From contig CM039211.1 of the NCBI GenBank assembly GCA_008360975.2, positions 23,904,943-23,968,942 of the forward strand: DNA of 64,000 nt, given 5' to 3'. This stretch comes from Lichenostomus cassidix (taxonomy: Eukaryota; Chordata; Aves; Passeriformes; Meliphagidae). Of this stretch, positions 39,572 through 53,422 are shown piece after piece. Under the pieces are notes generated by a model. That model saw only the letters and a list, made by a program, of their open reading frames with translations. It had not been told where the DNA came from and did no database searches. Numbering within the stretch: the first letter of the stretch is position 1; each line of letters starts with the position of its first letter. Both the position numbers and the translations under genes were made by a program.

Positions 39572-40110
39572 GGCGGGGCGGCGGGTGCCGAGAGACGCCG
39601 GCAGCCGCGGGACGAGAGCGGCTGGTCGCCCCTGACGCCCCACCTCCTCTCTCCTCCGAGGGGCGTCCCGCCTGTCTCCCTGCCGGCCTACCCTCCGGCC
39701 CCCGCAGGTATTCGCGCCCTTTAATCCCCCGCGGTGGAGGCGCTGCCCCTCGCACGCCCCTCTCTCTGTTTCCCCCTCGCCTTTCGGCAGCGTTCCCCCC
39801 CTTCCCTCCCCGCCTCCCGCCGCCCCGTCCCGCCCCGATGGGTTCCACACGGCTGGCGGGGCCAGCCCGGCAGCGGGGCGGGTGGCGGCCACTGGAAACG
39901 CGCCGAGCAGAAGCTAAGAGATGCCGAGTTTCGGAGAAGGGGGGCGGAAAGGTAGGACCCCCCCGAAAAGTCAGGAGCGGCTTTTCCGCTCCCCCGCCGC
40001 GCAGGCGGGAGCTGCTGCTCGCGGAGACGGAGTGAGGGCTTGCACTGACACGTGCTGAATTAATCGTGGTTAATTTAGCCCTTTGTTTTCCGGGGAGGAT
40101 GCGCCTGCGG
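39572..40110 (-). promoter_or_regulatory. SVEP1: SVEP1 5' UTR and proximal GC-rich promoter
   Basis: This is the sequence immediately upstream of the SVEP1 start on the minus strand. It is very GC-rich and carries several GC-box (Sp1-type) sequences, for example the cluster at 39808-39837 and GGGGCGGG-like sequence at 39872-39882. I see no obvious TATA box close to the start, so a CpG-island promoter with dispersed initiation is the best guess. The transcription start and the 5' UTR length cannot be placed from sequence alone. Confidence 0.7.
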
Positions 40111-43100
40111 CTGGGAGGTTAGGAGGGTCCATATGCTCCGGTCCCGCTCCTGGCTCTGTCACAGTCTCCCTCTCTTGTTCAAGGGCATACTTCAGCCGTC
40201 TGAGGACTCAGTTTTCCAACTTTCAAGATGTAGCGATACTTAATTGATGTACGTTTCACGGAAATGACAGCGAGGTGTCCAGATACCACTTGTGAGTGTC
40301 CACAAGTATTTTTGCATTGAAAGGCAGGGACAACTCTTGCATCTGCACATCAACACGTGTATGCAAATATATACATGAGTGTAACAACAGTGACAATAAA
40401 CTGTGCTTGTTATGAAAAATTCCTGGCAGCCAAGTGTGGTGTTATAAGCCATTTCTCAGAAGAGGTCCTGTGTTGTCTTGCTGTCTGTGATTCACTTTGG
40501 GAGAGAGGTACACTTACAAAGAGACCTTCTACGAAATTCAGGACCCACTACCCTTCAACCAACCCCAGTACAGATTTAATTCTCTAGAATCTTAGGGGGC
40601 AAGAACTTGGGTTTATTTTAGCCATTGGTTTAAAATTAAACTCTTTTCTACCTAATCAAATCCCTTTCCAAGAGTAACTCACTCTCAGAAAAATTCCCCG
40701 GAGACAGATTAGCCATGTAAACCTGTTGATTGCAACTTTCTGCCTTTTGTTGGTATTTCCCCTTCTTTACACATTTTTTACTCCTCCTCTCTGCTTGAGT
40801 TTGCTTTTGTTGGCATATTACAGTGTGATGGAATACACAGGTACATTGATGCATTTGCAAGTCAACCACCTCGTTTACATTTACTTGAGTTACTTATTCT
40901 TTATTCACCGGGGCTTTAGCTGATGGAAAATTGATCCAATACTGGCCTGTTGACTTTCCAGCAATACTCAAATTTCACTGCAAATGACAAAAGACTAAGT
41001 AACAGAATATATTGTTTAATTAAGGAAATGATGCATCTGATACAGAGAGCCAGTGTGTTTTTACATCTATGTAGTAGTCCAAGTGCTTCATAAAGATCTG
41101 CTTCTTAGGTATACTTCTGCAACTCAGTGCTTGAAGAGAAGATAAAAATCAGACACTATTACAGAGGTGTAAGTGAAAAATGGTTCTGGTACCAAAGGAT
41201 ATGCATGAGATGGCCTGATCAGTATCTGTTCATGTTACAGTGAAATGAAAGATATGACATCGTACTTGGGCTACTATGCAACTTTTTGTCTTGAAGGGAT
41301 AGCTGAAAGTTGCTACAACCACCAAAGTTCTCAGCAAGTTGATTTGCACCGCTGGTCTTTGGAAGATAAAAAAGTGGTGCTGTAATTGCAGCCGCTGTGG
41401 TCTGAATCACACCACTAGTATACCTACCCTTCTCATCTACATTGCACTGGGCTATAGATTGTGTTGGTCCTTGCCTGAACCAGAATGAAAGGATGGAAAG
41501 GTAAAGGCAAGAAGAGGCTGGTTTCTCAGGGTGCTCCTAACTGAAGTGGATCATTGCAGTTATGATGTTCTTCTGTTACCCCCGTGTTTTCAGATCATAA
41601 AAAGTACTTTTCTCTAGTCTGGTTTAATTTGTTGGAAAGCTTACTGTCAGTTGCTTTGTTTCACCCACATTTACATGATCCAAGATTCATATTTATAAAT
41701 GCCACACATTTTAGGACTCAGAAGCAAAGGAAAAGAAGATGTATTGGAAACATTTTTAGCAAAGGAAGTACAGTTCATGTCAATGGCCAGTTTTCATATG
41801 CACCACCTGTGCTGCCAGTGTGCAGTCAAGTATGACTAATGGTGAAAACACAGTAGTTAATTTCAGTCTTAGTGATCTCATCAGAATTACAAATGCAAAA
41901 AAAAACAGGGCAATTTTAAATTAATCCTTGATACATGTACAATTTGTGAAAGTATTTTCTTAAGTCACGCAGTCCCTGCAGTCATGCTGCACAGAAGCTC
42001 TTAATGGTCTAACAAAAAGCTGTATGTGTACAGGGCAGCAGAGTGAATCATCAATTCAAGATGTAAATATGTTTATCACACAGGGAGTCTGCAATAGTAA
42101 AGGAATAAATAGGTGAACAGCTAAGCTTTGATTGTGGATGCAAGACTGAGGCACTAGCATGGTACTGATGTGAAACAAAATCCAGGAAAATTTGAATGGT
42201 GAGGGGGAATTTCAGTCCATGTATAACTAGCATGCAAAAGGCTTCAAAAAGAATTAATAACTTGTATATAGTGACTTACTGTCCTCGTATATTTTCCCTT
42301 ATCTATAACACAGGTAACTCTCCTTGCATTCATTGATATTCAATCTAGTTGTGCAAAGAGGACACACTGAAGCATTACAAGACACTGAGAAGTTAGCATC
42401 AGCATCTGTAGTAAACTAAATGTAATGGCATGAGTGAAACAGTGAGGGCAGCCAAAGAATTCAACTCTATTCCTAATATGATTTAACAAAACCTTAGAAT
42501 AATTTCTGGAATAAACTGAAACTTAAAAGCTTGGATTCAGCATGTAAAATCCTCAAGAAGGTATTTTATCCATGAGGCCATGCTTGCAAGAGAAAAAAGT
42601 CATCTTGCAGATGGTGAAGGTCATGTGTATGTGTAAGCAGCAAGCATTCTGCTCACTATATGTTCACTAAGCTTTCCTGAATGCAGCATTTCCAGGGGAA
42701 ATCTCTGTTGTAATGAAATTGCCTCCTCCAAGCCTGCCTGCCAGCTCTTTACAAATCCTTTCCATGTTGGTGTGCTTAAGCCCTCTTCTTTTGATGGTCT
42801 TTTCCCTGTTGTATTCACGCATATTATTTGTGCTTTGGTTCATACTGATCTGTAGCAGATGGGGAAGTGGAGAGCAGAAGGAGTTTTTCCCACTTTAAGT
42901 GTCCCTGAAGGTCAAAATATCTGCCCTGGGCTTCATTACTGGAACAAAAAATGCAGGTTTCATGTGGTTTCTGATGACAATGTACTTAAGAAGGTGGTGC
43001 TGGACTGTGACTCTATTCCATTACAAAACAGCAGGTAACAAAAAAAAATTAGATCCTGTGAGTAAACTGTCTTTGTCATGTGACAGAAGAGGGCTGACTG

Positions 43101-46100
43101 GTCCTGAAAAGGAAAGCTTAAGAGCAGCACTTCAACTGCTTCTATAGTCACATTACTGTATCTCTTTAATTGTCATATTAAAATCCACAGACTTTGTGAA
43201 TTCCAGTAATTCTTTACTGTCTCCCCACAAGACCATATGGTGATTTTACACCACCCTGCTTACTAAACAAAAGGCAAATCTTTACCCCCAGTTAAAAACC
43301 CTTCTGCAAACAAACAGTCTGAGGATTGCTGTCCTTTAGCCAAATAGCTTTTTGCTTGAATTACTCAATGAAACATGGCCAAGCATCTTTCCAAATATGG
43401 AGAAGAAAAGCATTGTATTTCCCCCCCTTCATGTTCCCCCAAATACAGCTGGACAGAACACATCCTTGTACTCAACCCACACAGTATTTGTGCTTGCAGA
43501 GACAACGCCGCAATATCACATACCCTACAATTTTTGAAGGAATGCAGGCCATTTTTGTTTTTACAGTAAGGATGTTCTGTTAGCAACTTTGTGCCTCAGT
43601 TGAAACCCAGCTGCAACTGAAATATTAGATCTTCTAATGAAATTTTACAGCATTCTAAATTTTAGCTAAAGTAGAGATAAAATGACAGCTTAAGAACAGA
43701 AATCAGAACCTGATGTTACTTAAGCTTGTTCTAAGACTCTCTTTGTGCTCAAGCACACAGTGTCCATCTGGGGAAACCTAACACAATATGTAGCTAGCAG
43801 ATCTAGTCTTCTTTCTTCCCTTTCAGCCTTTGCCAGGGTACAGGATTACTGTGCTGTCCACTTCCCCTTCCAGATGTCAGGCAGTATTTCAGCGGGGGGT
43901 GTTTGATGAACTATATGAGGAGCAAAGCTTTCAGGAACAGCATTCACAGAGTAGGGGAAGAAATACTCCCAGTCTCAGAAAATTACCTCTGAAATCAGCC
44001 ACCAGAGAGCCATATGGTATCAGTGAAGTGCTAGCCCCTTGTAGGTTATATTCAGTCTTCATGGTTTAAATGAAAGCAGCAGAGTTGTTCCCTAAAGGAA
44101 ATGGGGAGAAAGAAAGGGCTCTGGGCAGTTACTTTGTCTCTTCTTTCCCATGCCTTTTGGGAGAAAGAACATGTCCAGCTCCTGAGTCCTGGAATGTGTT
44201 TTCTCTCCTCTTGGCTGAGAAGCTTCACCTCCCAGTGCTGCAGTGCCTTACCTGCTTGGAGCTTCATTTACTGCCTCCAGACCATGACAAAGACGAAGCA
44301 AGACTGAAGTCTTGTTGCAAAGTAGGGTCTGCTCTTGGAAGCTCCCTATGTTAGAATGTGCTGCTGGAACACGCTGTCCCAGCAGTTTCTGACAGTTAAA
44401 ATTTTAAATTTTTTTTTTAGTTGCAATAGTGAAGGGAGAGTGGAGGAGAGCATTATAAAGGATGCATTATACATTCAGTACAGAGGACCCAAAGCTCTAG
44501 GCTATCAAGATCTTAGTCATAAAATCTGAGGGGATTTTTTGGGCCATTTTAGGCCCCAGCCCTTGGCTTAAACAGAACATATGGAGGAAACAAAGAATTT
44601 TCTATAAATACAAGACTATTCTTAAGAAGGAAGAATAAAAGGGGATTAAACTCTTAAATTATCACTTGTTTTATCATTAAAAGTTAGGACAGATACTTTG
44701 CAATCCTTTCAAATGGCAGTAACTCACTGGCTGTAATTATTTTGAGATAAATTTTCCAGGGGGAGAAACTTGAAGTTCAGACTTCCCACATAAATATGGT
44801 TTAAACACACACAAATTGAAGGCAGTCAGTTTTGATTTATACACGCAAATCCCATTGACACCTCTGGGAGTTCTGACACAGACTGAAGAGAATATATGGC
44901 ACTTAAATGAGAGCAAAATGTCTGTCCACATGACTTTGGAAAAAGATTATTATGTAGGAGGAGAAATGACAGTCTGCCAAAAGTTTCTCCTTTCAGGCAG
45001 AGGTCTGTGTGTTTTAGTCTTCAGCAGAGCAAACAAGCAGTTGAACGAGCCAAATTATGGGTTATTAGTTCAAGCTATAAAAAAGAGAAAAGATTCATAT
45101 TGCTTCTCAGTATTCAGGCAATGATGAAGCTTAGTCATAAGAATTTTGTCTTCACTGGTGGACAAGCCCAATGCACAACAAGAATATCATATGGCTAGCT
45201 TCCAAGATTAAAAAAAAAGGTAGGCAAAATCAAAACATCTGCTGGTCTCTGTCTGCACAGCAGATGTTGACTACCCTTCTGAGTAAAGCTTTTCAGAATT
45301 CATGAAGCATACTTTATCCATAAGCACCCAGTCAGTCTTTGGCCTACAACATTCATGCTAAAGTGAGTATATTTTGCTATATTCTGTACCTTGAAGTATG
45401 TGCTGTATGATTTTTGAAAGATCTAGGCAAACAATGAATGTGAGAAAAACATGGAAGGCATGTGGCATTTTTGATCATAAAGGACAAGTTCATATTCAAG
45501 GTAACTTGAGATTCTGAAAGCTCTAGTGAGGCAGGACAAAAGATGTAAACAAGGTCTATAGAGTGAAGCATGTTTATGACATTTATTTGCTCCTGAATAG
45601 GCTGACAAAATTGAAAAATAGGTCTGGTAGGCAGGCTATTCCACGTTGCTTTTTCAAAACTTGCTATAAATGCAAAAGCACTGGCAGTCTTTCTGCTTAT
45701 TTACAGCACACAGGTACTGCTCATTCTGCATATGTTCTTCACAAGATATTCTGCACTAACACAGCAAAATACAGTCATGCTCTGGGAGAATGAGGGTAAA
45801 TTTCTAAACTCTCTTTGCTATATCAAACAGGCCCCAAAGTATCTAAGGAATAGCCTTCTCAAATATGGTTGGAAAGTGCTTTTCTGAATGAGTACTACAG
45901 TTCTGTAATTTCCAGAGGTACTGAAGTTTTAAGGTGTGTGAGAAAGAAGGTTTGGGACATGCAGAGTAGTTCTTCCCAATTGCAGCTGAAACTCACAAGC
46001 AGAAGAGTAACTTTGTGGATAAGAATGACTCCAGTTTCCAGGGATACAGCTTCCTCATTAACATTCACACAACTTCTAGTTGCCTATGAATATGAAGCAT

Positions 46101-46289
46101 TTCGGTTGTGCATTCAAGATGCTATGATGAAAATACTGTTCTCTGGCAAGAAATTATCTTCAGGCTGGTGGAGACACCTGAAAAGAGATGTGACAGTGTT
46201 GCAGAGTTGAGTGTCTTTGCCTGGGGAAACCATGTGGATGTGATCTACCTACACTGTCGTGTTTTTGTTCCCAGTGGTGAACACCTTTT
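40111..46289. other. Upstream intergenic DNA: no genes seen
   Basis: AT-rich sequence upstream of the SVEP1 promoter. Open frames are short, overlap on both strands and have no recognisable domains. I found no clear repeat or RNA gene. A palindromic TTAAT element sits just outside the CpG island at about 40058-40076. Confidence 0.65.
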
Positions 46290-46500
46290 TCTGGGTAAAA
46301 CACCTTCTCTTTTTGCATACTTTTGCTATTAATATTGCTGTTGTTATGGTACATGGTTTATTCCACTGCTTTGTGCTTTCAATAAATGTTTACCTCAACC
46401 CATAGTCCCTGCTTTTGTCCCTCCCTTAACCAAAAGGGGTGTGGGAAAGGGGAGTGGCTTATTTAGAGTTTAATTCCCATCTGGTCTTAAAACCAACACA
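46290..46500 (+). mobile_element. Old ERVL-type LTR, 3' part (probable solo LTR)
   Basis: The order of elements is that of avian ERVL-like LTR 3' ends. A 'ttttgctattaatattgctgttgtta' segment is near 46321, then AATAAA at 46380-46385, then 'tacctcaaccca' near 46391. A C/T-rich stretch is followed by a 'gggaaaggggagtggctt' block. The end is '...ctggtcttaaaaccaacaca', close to the usual 'gttaaaccacgaca' terminus with a final CA at 46500. No internal retroviral genes follow, so it is a solo or truncated LTR. The 5' boundary is uncertain, possibly several hundred bases further left. The match rests on memory of the consensus, not on a search. Confidence 0.68.
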
Positions 46501-49500
46501 GACAAAAGGATAGATAGTACGTTATGAGGAAAAACAGAGGTGATGAACAGAGAGAGAATTTGCTATGTTTTCTAATAAAAAAATTACATGGCATTAAGTG
46601 AAAATGTCAGGGACCTCTCTCAAGGAGATGTTTCACACATCAGTGTGTAGCTAAGCAGTTGAACTCCAAGCCATTTAGTAATGCACTGGGTACTAAACAT
46701 TTGTGTGCAGAAAAACTGTGGGATAAAAATCCTTCTGGTGCCAGTGTTCTGCAACACAGTACAAATGTCTCACTTCCACCTCTGAAAAGTTGAAGCACTG
46801 TAACCCAGATTTTAGAAGAATATTAACTATACTTGTCTATCTTTAAACTGTTTCCTAGAATGGGTTAATTAAAAAGAAGATTTGACCATAGACAGATCCT
46901 TATTCTAGGATATGGCTCATATTATATTTATACAACCTCACTCTCCCTCTGTATGAGAGTTCATATGTATATTAGTCAACATATTATTTTGAGTTTAGGC
47001 CGATCCAGGACTGAAGACGTGAGAAACGGAAGAGCTTTCAGATTCACTGTGATACACATCTAGGACAAAGAGCTCTTAAAAACATAGTGCCAGAAGAAAG
47101 AAAATATACAAGGGTGGAGAAAAGAACGTGCTCTTTTTCCCTTACAGAAAGAAGTGTGAGTGCTTTAGCTAACTTCATGGACAGCAGTAATAATTAACAT
47201 TGACCTCAGGATGTTAAAATGGGAGTAGACAAAAACTGAAATGAGAGCCAGATCAGCAGAAATGTCCAGTTACCTCTTTTACATATTAATGAGGACAGCA
47301 CTGGGGCATCACAGACAACAGTCATGTCACAATACTGGGACAGCTGGAAGAGTGTCAGCCTTCATCCTGTACTCTTCCAGACATCTGCTGCATCTTTTCT
47401 GTCCTAACAGCAGGTACACTCAGCACCCCAAGAGCTTACAAACCCTTGTTTGAAGTCACTCACACAACCATAAGTGTCCCTTTCACCAGCCTATCAGAAG
47501 TTACAGCAAACAGAAAGGAGGACATGCTGTGTTTTGCATTTGGCTCCCTCGCCCACTTAAAATCACACCAAAGGTCTATGTGTTTGCAGCAGTTAAACTA
47601 AAAAAGTGTTTGGAATAGCTTAATACTTCTTTTAGCAGTCTGACCTATTTGGCTCATGGGTTTTTTTTTCTGGTTGAAGGGACATTCAGGTTATATCCTC
47701 TTATTGTTAACAGTCCAAAGAGTCGCCTCTCCTGCCTGGTTAACACAGGCAAGATAATACTAAGATTTCAGCAAAACAGAAATAAACATCAGGGAACTCA
47801 AACTGAGACACAGTGTTGTGAGAATAATTCGTCCATGCATATGCAAGCATAATTCATATTTATTACTGCTGAAAATTTTGTCATAGTAAGGTCTAACAAA
47901 GACCCCAAAATTTGGATGGACTTTGGAAATCAGTGAAACCAATGAAGACATGGCAGCTGACACCATTTCAGAAACCCAGATTTGAATCTGAAGTTAATAA
48001 TCTAGGTGTTATACCTGTATTCTGTTGTATGGAGGAAAGAATTGTCTTTCTGTCTTCACATACATGTGTCCATGTAAATGATGGCCGTAAGTGTGTCTGT
48101 CTGGTGCAAGACACATCAGTATGATGAGCTCTGTGCTTTGTGTTCTCCTCTCTGCAGAGTAATCATGTCTGGAACCATATCTTGCTATTTACCTTTTCCA
48201 TGGTCTTGTGTTTTGTCTACTTGTCACAAAGATTTTCTGTGCATCTGTCAGCAGATCAGTACTGCGTGACCAAAATGGAGTTAGATGAATCTAGTTCAGT
48301 CAACATACAGTCTCACTTCTACTGTTTTTCATATTTGCCATTAGATGAACTTCCTCAGGACGTAAAGCATGATCCTCAAATGAGCTAAAATAATGATTAT
48401 TACCAGAAAGGCAATCAATAAAGATAATTGCTATCTCTCTGAAAAGAGCATGTTGGAAGATGAGTTCTGCTGTTTTTTTGTCAGTGGACAACTAGTAACA
48501 AAACTCACATACTATTTTGAAAAATTTGCTATATGTGCCAATACTGTCACTACTCATAAAAAATCTTGGGGTAAAAGATGTAGAATAAATTCTTAGAATA
48601 AATTACTGTATGTTGTACAATGGCGATTTTTGTCATAAATAGGAATAAATTATTTTTGTTCCCACTGAAATTATCTGAGGTGTGCAAAAATTAAGTCATG
48701 TTGAAAAGTCATGTCTAGTCAACTCAATTCATGGTACTGTTCTTTAATTTGATAAAGCTATTCTACTTATGGGTACCTTTGTGCTCTCTTCTTGTTGCAT
48801 ACACAGTTAACTGAAACTGTGTTTTAAAGCATTTACAATTTCATTTGATCTTTTGGTGCCATGTTCACTGAAGTCTATGTGACTCAACTGCAGATTTACT
48901 TTGCATTAGACACCAAGTTTTGGGATAGATTTGGCCAAAGAATCTCCATTCTGTTGCTGTGATGTATTCTTTGGCATCAGTGAAGAAAAAGCCCTTCTCT
49001 GTACCAAGTGCTGTGGGCAAGGAAAGAGATGCCCAGGGAGGGAAGAGCTTTGGCAAAGGGTAGAACAGCAGAGAGGACTTAATTCTGCTCCAGCAGTGTC
49101 TCATTCTCAGACATGCCAGGTTACAGAGCTCTTAGCAGGCCCATGCACTGACTAGCATTGCACGACCAAGCCCAGCTTCAATTTGAATCTATTTTTTGCA
49201 GCTTTGCAGTCTTCATCATCAGGGATGCTACAATGCCATTTTCTAGGTGAGTTATAATAGCCTGGTGGATCCTGGTACAACTGTCATGGCTCACGGACCT
49301 CTAAGAGAATCAATCCACTTAGAGTTGGCTTAGATCAAGCCTCTTAAGCTTATATGAGTTGGAGCTTTAAGCACAGGTGTTTACCAGAAACGTGGGATGG
49401 AATCACTTAGGGCAGTGTGCAGATCTTATCCTGTAGGATACAAATAATATCTACTGACATGTGGGAAGGGAAATTCTGGGGCTTGTTAGTGGTTATTAGG

Positions 49501-50839
49501 TAGGAACTGAAGATCCTGGATCATGCATTGTATATGGAAGTATTTTGGCTCTGCTTTGCAATTTTCTTTCCTGCCTGTTGGTGGTTTCAGTTCTCCTTCT
49601 AACTTCTCTCTATTTTATTCACTCTTTTAAACATATCAGTGCAGTACCATGATAATTAGTATTCAGTAATGAGGTTGTATTCTGATCTTTCCAATAGCTC
49701 CTTCAGGTCTGCAAATACAGAGGGCACCTGTGCCGGCTTCTACATTGATTCTAAACTCTAATTTTAAATTGGAGTAGACCCAGACTGAGCCTGTACATAC
49801 CAAGAAAATGGGGAGAATTCCTGTTCATAACTGTAGTATACTATTACTGACACAATGAACTGACAAAATCCTCTCTTAGATACAATCCATAAAAAGTCTT
49901 TCTTGACATAAGCGGAAGTGTCATAAGATAACATAATTGGTTTGAAAACTCTCTTTGTGAATGAAAGCAATGACTTATTTCACCCCAATTTAAATAGTCT
50001 TGCACTCAAAGCTTCTTGCTTATAAACACTAACTCTTCCTATTATTTACAATTGATTACACATACTTACAAAATAATTCCACAAGGAACACTTTCTTTTT
50101 CTCCAGAAGCACAAGAATTGCTTCACTTTTTTGTTGCTGTGTTGTTTTGTTTGTGCATGTGCAAGTGTCAGCCCATGAGTTAGACTTGTTAGGCAGAGTT
50201 TGTTAAGGTTTTCACAGGTTGTATCATATCACATAATTTAAAAAGGAAAGAGTAAGCTATTTGGAAGCAATGTTATTACTTAATAACAGTAGTGGGGGCA
50301 CATAGTCTTTGTTGTTAGTATCTCCAAGAATGGACAAGTTCCCAGCAGTAACTGTCCCTTGCCCTTCAAAATACAGAGTATATGTTAATTCTTTAAAAAC
50401 AGAGTATGTACCCCTAACAACTAGCCATTTATGTAAACTAAGCACCTTAAAATATACCAGCTTCCCTGAGACCTAATCATAAAGTAGTTCTTTTTGCTGA
50501 TGATAAGATCACCTTTTCCCTCCACTTGTATGTGCTAGACCCAAGCAGGGAGAAGCTTGCTTTCCTTTTCTCTCTTGTTGCTGTTGATGAGGATCTTACC
50601 TTACAGGTAGACATGGTGATTTGGATCAAAAAATGTGGAACAAATATTACTTAAAATTAGAGGAACACAGAAACAGCAGTGTGGTTCTAAATGTATTACC
50701 AGACCCCTTACAACCACCACTTAAAAACCCCCCTCTTTTTGGTTTTCCCTCTCATAGAGGTTTCTTCTCATTTAGGTCATAAGCCCTTCAAGAACTATAG
50801 TAAATCAAAGTATCCTGCTTCTGCTAAGAATTTTCCAGT

Positions 50840-50877
50840 TCTTTTTTTAAGAGTTTTAACTCTTTTTTTAAGAGTTT
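50840..50877. repeat. Short tandem doublet with T-run
   Basis: The sequence CTTTTTTTAAGAGTTT occurs twice, separated by TAACT. The AAGAG...CTCTT between the copies also makes a small inverted repeat. Confidence 0.75.
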
Positions 50878-53385
50878 ACTGTGAGGATACATTCTTCTGC
50901 AGTGTCAAAACTCAGGGGCAGCCCCAGACAACACCTCAGAAAAACCTGGAGGAGAAGGATGATGAATTCCTGGGAAGCTGTGAGGGGTAAGGGAAGCAGT
51001 TGTCCTTACAAGTGGAGGCTAGGTTTTTTACTCCAGATGATAGGAAGGAAGGTAGGGTGCTTTTCCAGTTTTAAAGGCCAGGGTCAACCATCCTTTTCGG
51101 TGTTGAATATACCCTTATGGGTGAGTAGTGAACATAGTGAGCTATGCCATAGAATTCAGTGGAACTGGAGGTGCTTTCTAATGTAAATACTGAAAAGAAA
51201 GAACAGGAAATGAAGTCTCTGTTAGAAAAATAAAAATTAGAGCATGTAATCCTCCTCCTGTGTCTTTGGCACGACAGCCTGTCTCAAGCCTTCTCCCCAG
51301 CGTACAGATGCATTGAAATGTGCTATTCCCTGTTACACCTATGGCCAAACTGTGGTGCTTCCCTGCAATCTTAAATGCTGCCTCACCTTGTTACCTCCGG
51401 GTGAAATGGACCTGTTGGTGACTCTTTGGATTGTTGCTTCTTGAGAATAGCCAAATATGGAGGCCCTAAAGGTTACCAACAAAGGTTGAGATAAAGAGTG
51501 TAAGGGCAGCAGGAAAGCAGAAGGGGCTAAGGATTCCTGTTTTCAATGATGTAAGCCTAATCATGGAAGCTACAGAGGCAAAAAAAAACCCCCAACAACT
51601 CACTGCACTAAGCTTAAGCAAATCCAGACCAATTGCAAATAAAGACAGATGAATTTTATCTGAACTAAACAAGGAGGGATTTGAAACTTATCTAGATAAA
51701 TGGGATTTTGATGACAGAGCATGGCTTTTCTCATGGGCATAATTTATTTTAATTATCCTACACATGGAATAAGAGGATGCTTTGGACAGAAGGAATTTTG
51801 CTTAGACATCTTGACCTAATTAAGAGTGCATTGACATTTTATATTTGAATTCTGTCACTAACATGCACATGACCTTGGAAAGTCACATTGATTATTATTT
51901 CATAAAACAATCTTTACTAGTCACATGAAGCAAAATAGGAAAGCTCATTTATTTTTCTGGGCTTTGAACATATAAAGATTTGATCACTTACACATTAAAA
52001 TTCTAAGATCACTGCACAAGTATGCCTAAAAACTTTAACTTCCTTGGCCTGGCTTGTTAAATAGTCTGCATAGTTGTGGCTAAAGGTTAAATGGTAAGAT
52101 GCTAAGTTCACCAGCAAATGTTCTGGCATTCTATGGGTGAACATATAGAACATACAAAATGTGCTCCTGCACTGTAAGAACAAATAAAACCAGCATGAAG
52201 TACATCAGTCTTTCTGGAAAGCTTGTGGCTCTGCTCTTCTGACATAATGTTTTTACATGATCTTCACACTGCAGGATTTTTTTGTTTGTCTGCTTCTTTG
52301 TTTGGGTTTGGGGTTTTGTTTTGTTTTGTTTTTTTAAATTTATTTTCAAGAGAAACAGGTAGAATTGTATTCAGGCAATAAATGTAGGACTAAGAAAGGA
52401 CTGAAAAAATATGAAAAACCACAACTTCCCCCTGTCCCCCTGTTTCCCTTTCAAAATAAAAAATCATGTCCTAGAAAGGTTATCCAGAGTATTTCTATTG
52501 TCTCATTTGCCTTTGGGCTGGAGCTTGTATGGACCATTCCATTGCTGCTAGGAGGTGGAATGAGTGTGACCAGGACTTGTATGTCAGAGGAGATCCATTT
52601 TGTAATGATTCTGACTCCTAAAATGTGCTTCCTTTAGCACACATTGAAGATGAGTTTTGAAAACTTGAGAGCTGTTGTGAAACAGCCATCCTCTGGCAAG
52701 CTCTCCTGCATTTGCCTTCCAAATGTTTTAAAGTTTGTATTGTGTCTGGAACACCATTTTTTTTCCAGAGAGCTACAGGAAACATGCAATCTCTACCTGC
52801 TACCTTAATCCTATGTTTAAGACCACTTGAAAAGTTTTAGGTATGCATTCAGATTGTAAAAGTGGTTACACAGAGGCTGGGAAATAACACAGATATCTTC
52901 TTGACTGTTTGGACGAAGCTGCTTGCACTGAGTGAGGCAGAAGTTGCAATAAATAAGGAGTGCTGACAAAATTAGTGTTGCTAACTCACTGAATTAGTGT
53001 AAATTAAGGCTGTGCCTCTCACAGGGCTAGCTACTCCACACAAATATTGCTGGATTCTTTAACTGGACCAACAGTTATTCATAGTAGCTTACCAAACATT
53101 TAACAAGGATATCTGCAGTTAGAAACAGGAGCTTGCAGGTCTATTGGCTTCATGCTGTTCTTCTGACTTTATTTATAAGCTTATTCTTAGTGAAGATGCA
53201 GTAGTATGTGGCTGAACAGAGACCTTTAAAGTCAGCTGGAACTGAACATCAGGTTTCTTGTCTTATACCCAAACGCCAGACACAGAGTGGTAACTAAACA
53301 TTTGTTACTTATTTAAAAAAGTATCTGACTTCATCTCCAAATTGGAAAAGAGATATATTCTTTTTAATTTCCAAGAGATTGAAAA

Positions 53386-53422
53386 AAAAAAAAAGAAGAA
53401 GAAGACGAAGAAAAAAAGAAAA
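53386..53422. repeat. Polypurine A/GAA tract
   Basis: A run of A followed by GAA repeats and further A/G. It is all purine on the plus strand apart from one C. Confidence 0.85.

Larger units (their letters stand above)
38690..40110. promoter_or_regulatory. CpG island over SVEP1 exon 1
   Basis: Base composition changes sharply here from the AT-rich surroundings to dense G+C with many CG dinucleotides. The island covers the first part of intron 1, exon 1 and the promoter, and fades into AT-rich DNA near 40.1 kb. It is the only island-like stretch of this size in the window, which fits a single gene promoter. Boundaries are estimated by eye. Confidence 0.85.

Noticed and set aside
38786..39892. 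Single 368-codon minus-strand gene
   Set aside because: It is SVEP1 exon 1 plus an open 5' stretch plus read-through into intron 1. The splice donor at 39053/39052 and the family alignment show where coding ends.
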